The position numbers and the translations under genes were made by a program. Under the pieces are notes generated by a model that had not been told where the DNA came from, ran no database searches, and saw nothing but the letters and a program-made list of their open reading frames with translations. Shown piece after piece: positions 63,190 to 64,000 of a DNA stretch of 64,000 nucleotides (position 1 is its first letter; the number at the start of each line of letters is the position of its first letter). Location of the stretch: positions 62,001-126,000 of the forward strand of contig NZ_JBGQOJ010000010.1 in NCBI RefSeq assembly GCF_052119585.1. The letters run 5' to 3'. The DNA is from JBGQOJ01 sp052119585 (lineage in GTDB: Bacteria; Pseudomonadota; Alphaproteobacteria; Rhodobacterales; Rhodobacteraceae).

Positions 63190-64000
63190 TTAGACTTTGA
63201 TGTTCACGAGGGCGCGCATGACAAAGACGTTTACCGTCAGGAATGCCCCCACAACGAGACAGGCGGGAATGAAGAATTCCGTTTCCATGACCTCGGCGTA
63301 GTAATTCGGTTGCATGACGTTGATGCCGACAAGCGCCAGAAGCGGAAAGACCGACAGGAACATCCCCGACCATTTCGCCTCGGCGGTGATGGCCTTGACG
63401 CGGCGGAACAGTTTGAACCGCGAGCGGATCACCTTGGCCAGACCGTCAAGGATTTCGGCCAGGTTCCCACCAGAGGTTTGCTGGATCGTCACGGCAACCG
63501 CGAGAAAGCGCAAATCCTGCATGTCCATCCGTTCGGCCATGTATTTCAGCGCCTCACCAACATCGCGGCCATAGGCGCTTTCGTCGGAAATAACGCCCAT
63601 TTCGGTTCCCAGCGGGTCTGGCACCTCTTTGGCGACGATGGCGATCGCGCTGGTGAACGGGTGACCGACGCGCAGGGATCGCACCATCAGTTCCACCGCA
63701 TCGGGCAACTGTTCTTCCATCATCGACAGGCGTTTCTTGGCCTTGTTGTTGATCCAGACATAGACGCCCCCGATGCCCATCACGACAGAGATCACGGCAC
63801 GGATCGGGGTGCTTGCCTCTGTTCCGATGGTCAGTCCGAAAAAGGCCACAACGCTAAGGCCTGCCATAATCATCAAAAGCTGACTGGGGCTGAACGCGAT
63901 GTTGGCCTTTTGCGCCTTTGCCGAAAGGATCGAATAAAGCGGGATACCGCTTGATTTCAGGTGTTGGCTCATCTCCTTGCGAAGCTGTTCCAGAACCTGT
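63190..64000 (-). CDS. tadB: Tad inner-membrane platform protein TadB, 5' end outside window
   Basis: Open to the right edge: the frame continues upstream of the Met at 63972 (QVLEQLRKEM), so the true start is outside. Visible part: two helices near the N-terminal third (LLMIMAGLSVVAFFG, VISVVMGIGGVYVW), the T2SSF domain (QLPDAVELMVRSLRVGHPFTSAIAIVAKEVPDPLG; QQTSGGNLAEILDGLAKVIR) and two terminal helices. Partner of TadC. Confidence 0.92.
   Translation of the reverse strand, partial: QVLEQLRKEMSQHLKSSGIPLYSILSAKAQKANIAFSPSQLLMIMAGLSVVAFFGLTIGTEASTPIRAVISVVMGIGGVYVWINNKAKKRLSMMEEQLPDAVELMVRSLRVGHPFTSAIAIVAKEVPDPLGTEMGVISDESAYGRDVGEALKYMAERMDMQDLRFLAVAVTIQQTSGGNLAEILDGLAKVIRSRFKLFRRVKAITAEAKWSGMFLSVFPLLALVGINVMQPNYYAEVMETEFFIPACLVVGAFLTVNVFVMRALVNIKV

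Overview
The window is GC-rich bacterial chromosome that looks like an alphaproteobacterium of the order Rhodobacterales (Roseobacter/Rhodobacter type). The evidence is the gene order ruvC-ruvA-ruvB-(hypothetical)-ybgC-tolQ-tolR-tolA-tolB-pal-cpoB-tilS-ftsH, a phosphatidylcholine synthase, a Tad pilus cluster with an attached AAA ATPase, DUF1127 and group III truncated haemoglobin genes, and frequent TTG/GTG starts. No insertion sequence, prophage, CRISPR array, rRNA or tRNA was recognised. The taxonomic call is inference from family content, not from a database search.

Layout. 1-0.8 kb: 3' part of an OpgC-like glucan modification gene. 0.8-11.6 kb: a tricarboxylate uptake and oxidation locus: TctE/TctD two-component system, a Tat-exported binding protein TctC, a fused TctA-TctB permease, a PrpF-type isomerase/tautomerase, an AbrB-type membrane protein, a GntR/FCD regulator and TcuA/TcuB (tricarballylate dehydrogenase and its electron-transfer partner). 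Together they suggest uptake of a C6 tricarboxylate, then conversion to cis-aconitate and entry into the TCA cycle. 11.6-19 kb: a second two-component system next to an extracytosolic flavin electron-transfer locus: a PepSY protein, a DUF2271 protein with a candidate flavinylation motif, a PepSY-TM/flavodoxin/ferredoxin-reductase fusion, and ApbE. Two near-identical 52-bp dyads lie in front of its two transcription starts. A one-component HTH/PBP-like regulator follows.

19-40.6 kb: mostly housekeeping and stress genes: truA, ycjX/ycjF, truncated haemoglobin with a 52-residue membrane peptide, a DUF2339 membrane giant, ileS, an acetyltransferase, pcs, xerC/DUF484, transaldolase, priA, a LysR regulator, a YeeE/YedE transporter, an MFS transporter, msrA, prmA, a small membrane protein and a DUF1127 protein. 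40.6-52.7 kb: Holliday-junction resolution (ruvCAB), the Tol-Pal envelope system, tilS and ftsH. 52.7-56.3 kb: a MOSC protein, a 27-residue micro-ORF, and the one-carbon enzymes Fhs and FolD. 56.3-64 kb: a dehydrogenase, an AAA ATPase, a large membrane protein and the minus-strand 3' part of a tad pilus cluster (tadB, tadC, two TPR lipoproteins, prepilin peptidase), cut by the right window edge.

The most interesting parts are the flavinylation-linked locus with its paired operators (13.6-18 kb), the rearranged tricarboxylate locus (2.2-11.6 kb), and the small proteins at 22.8-22.9 kb and 53.4 kb.
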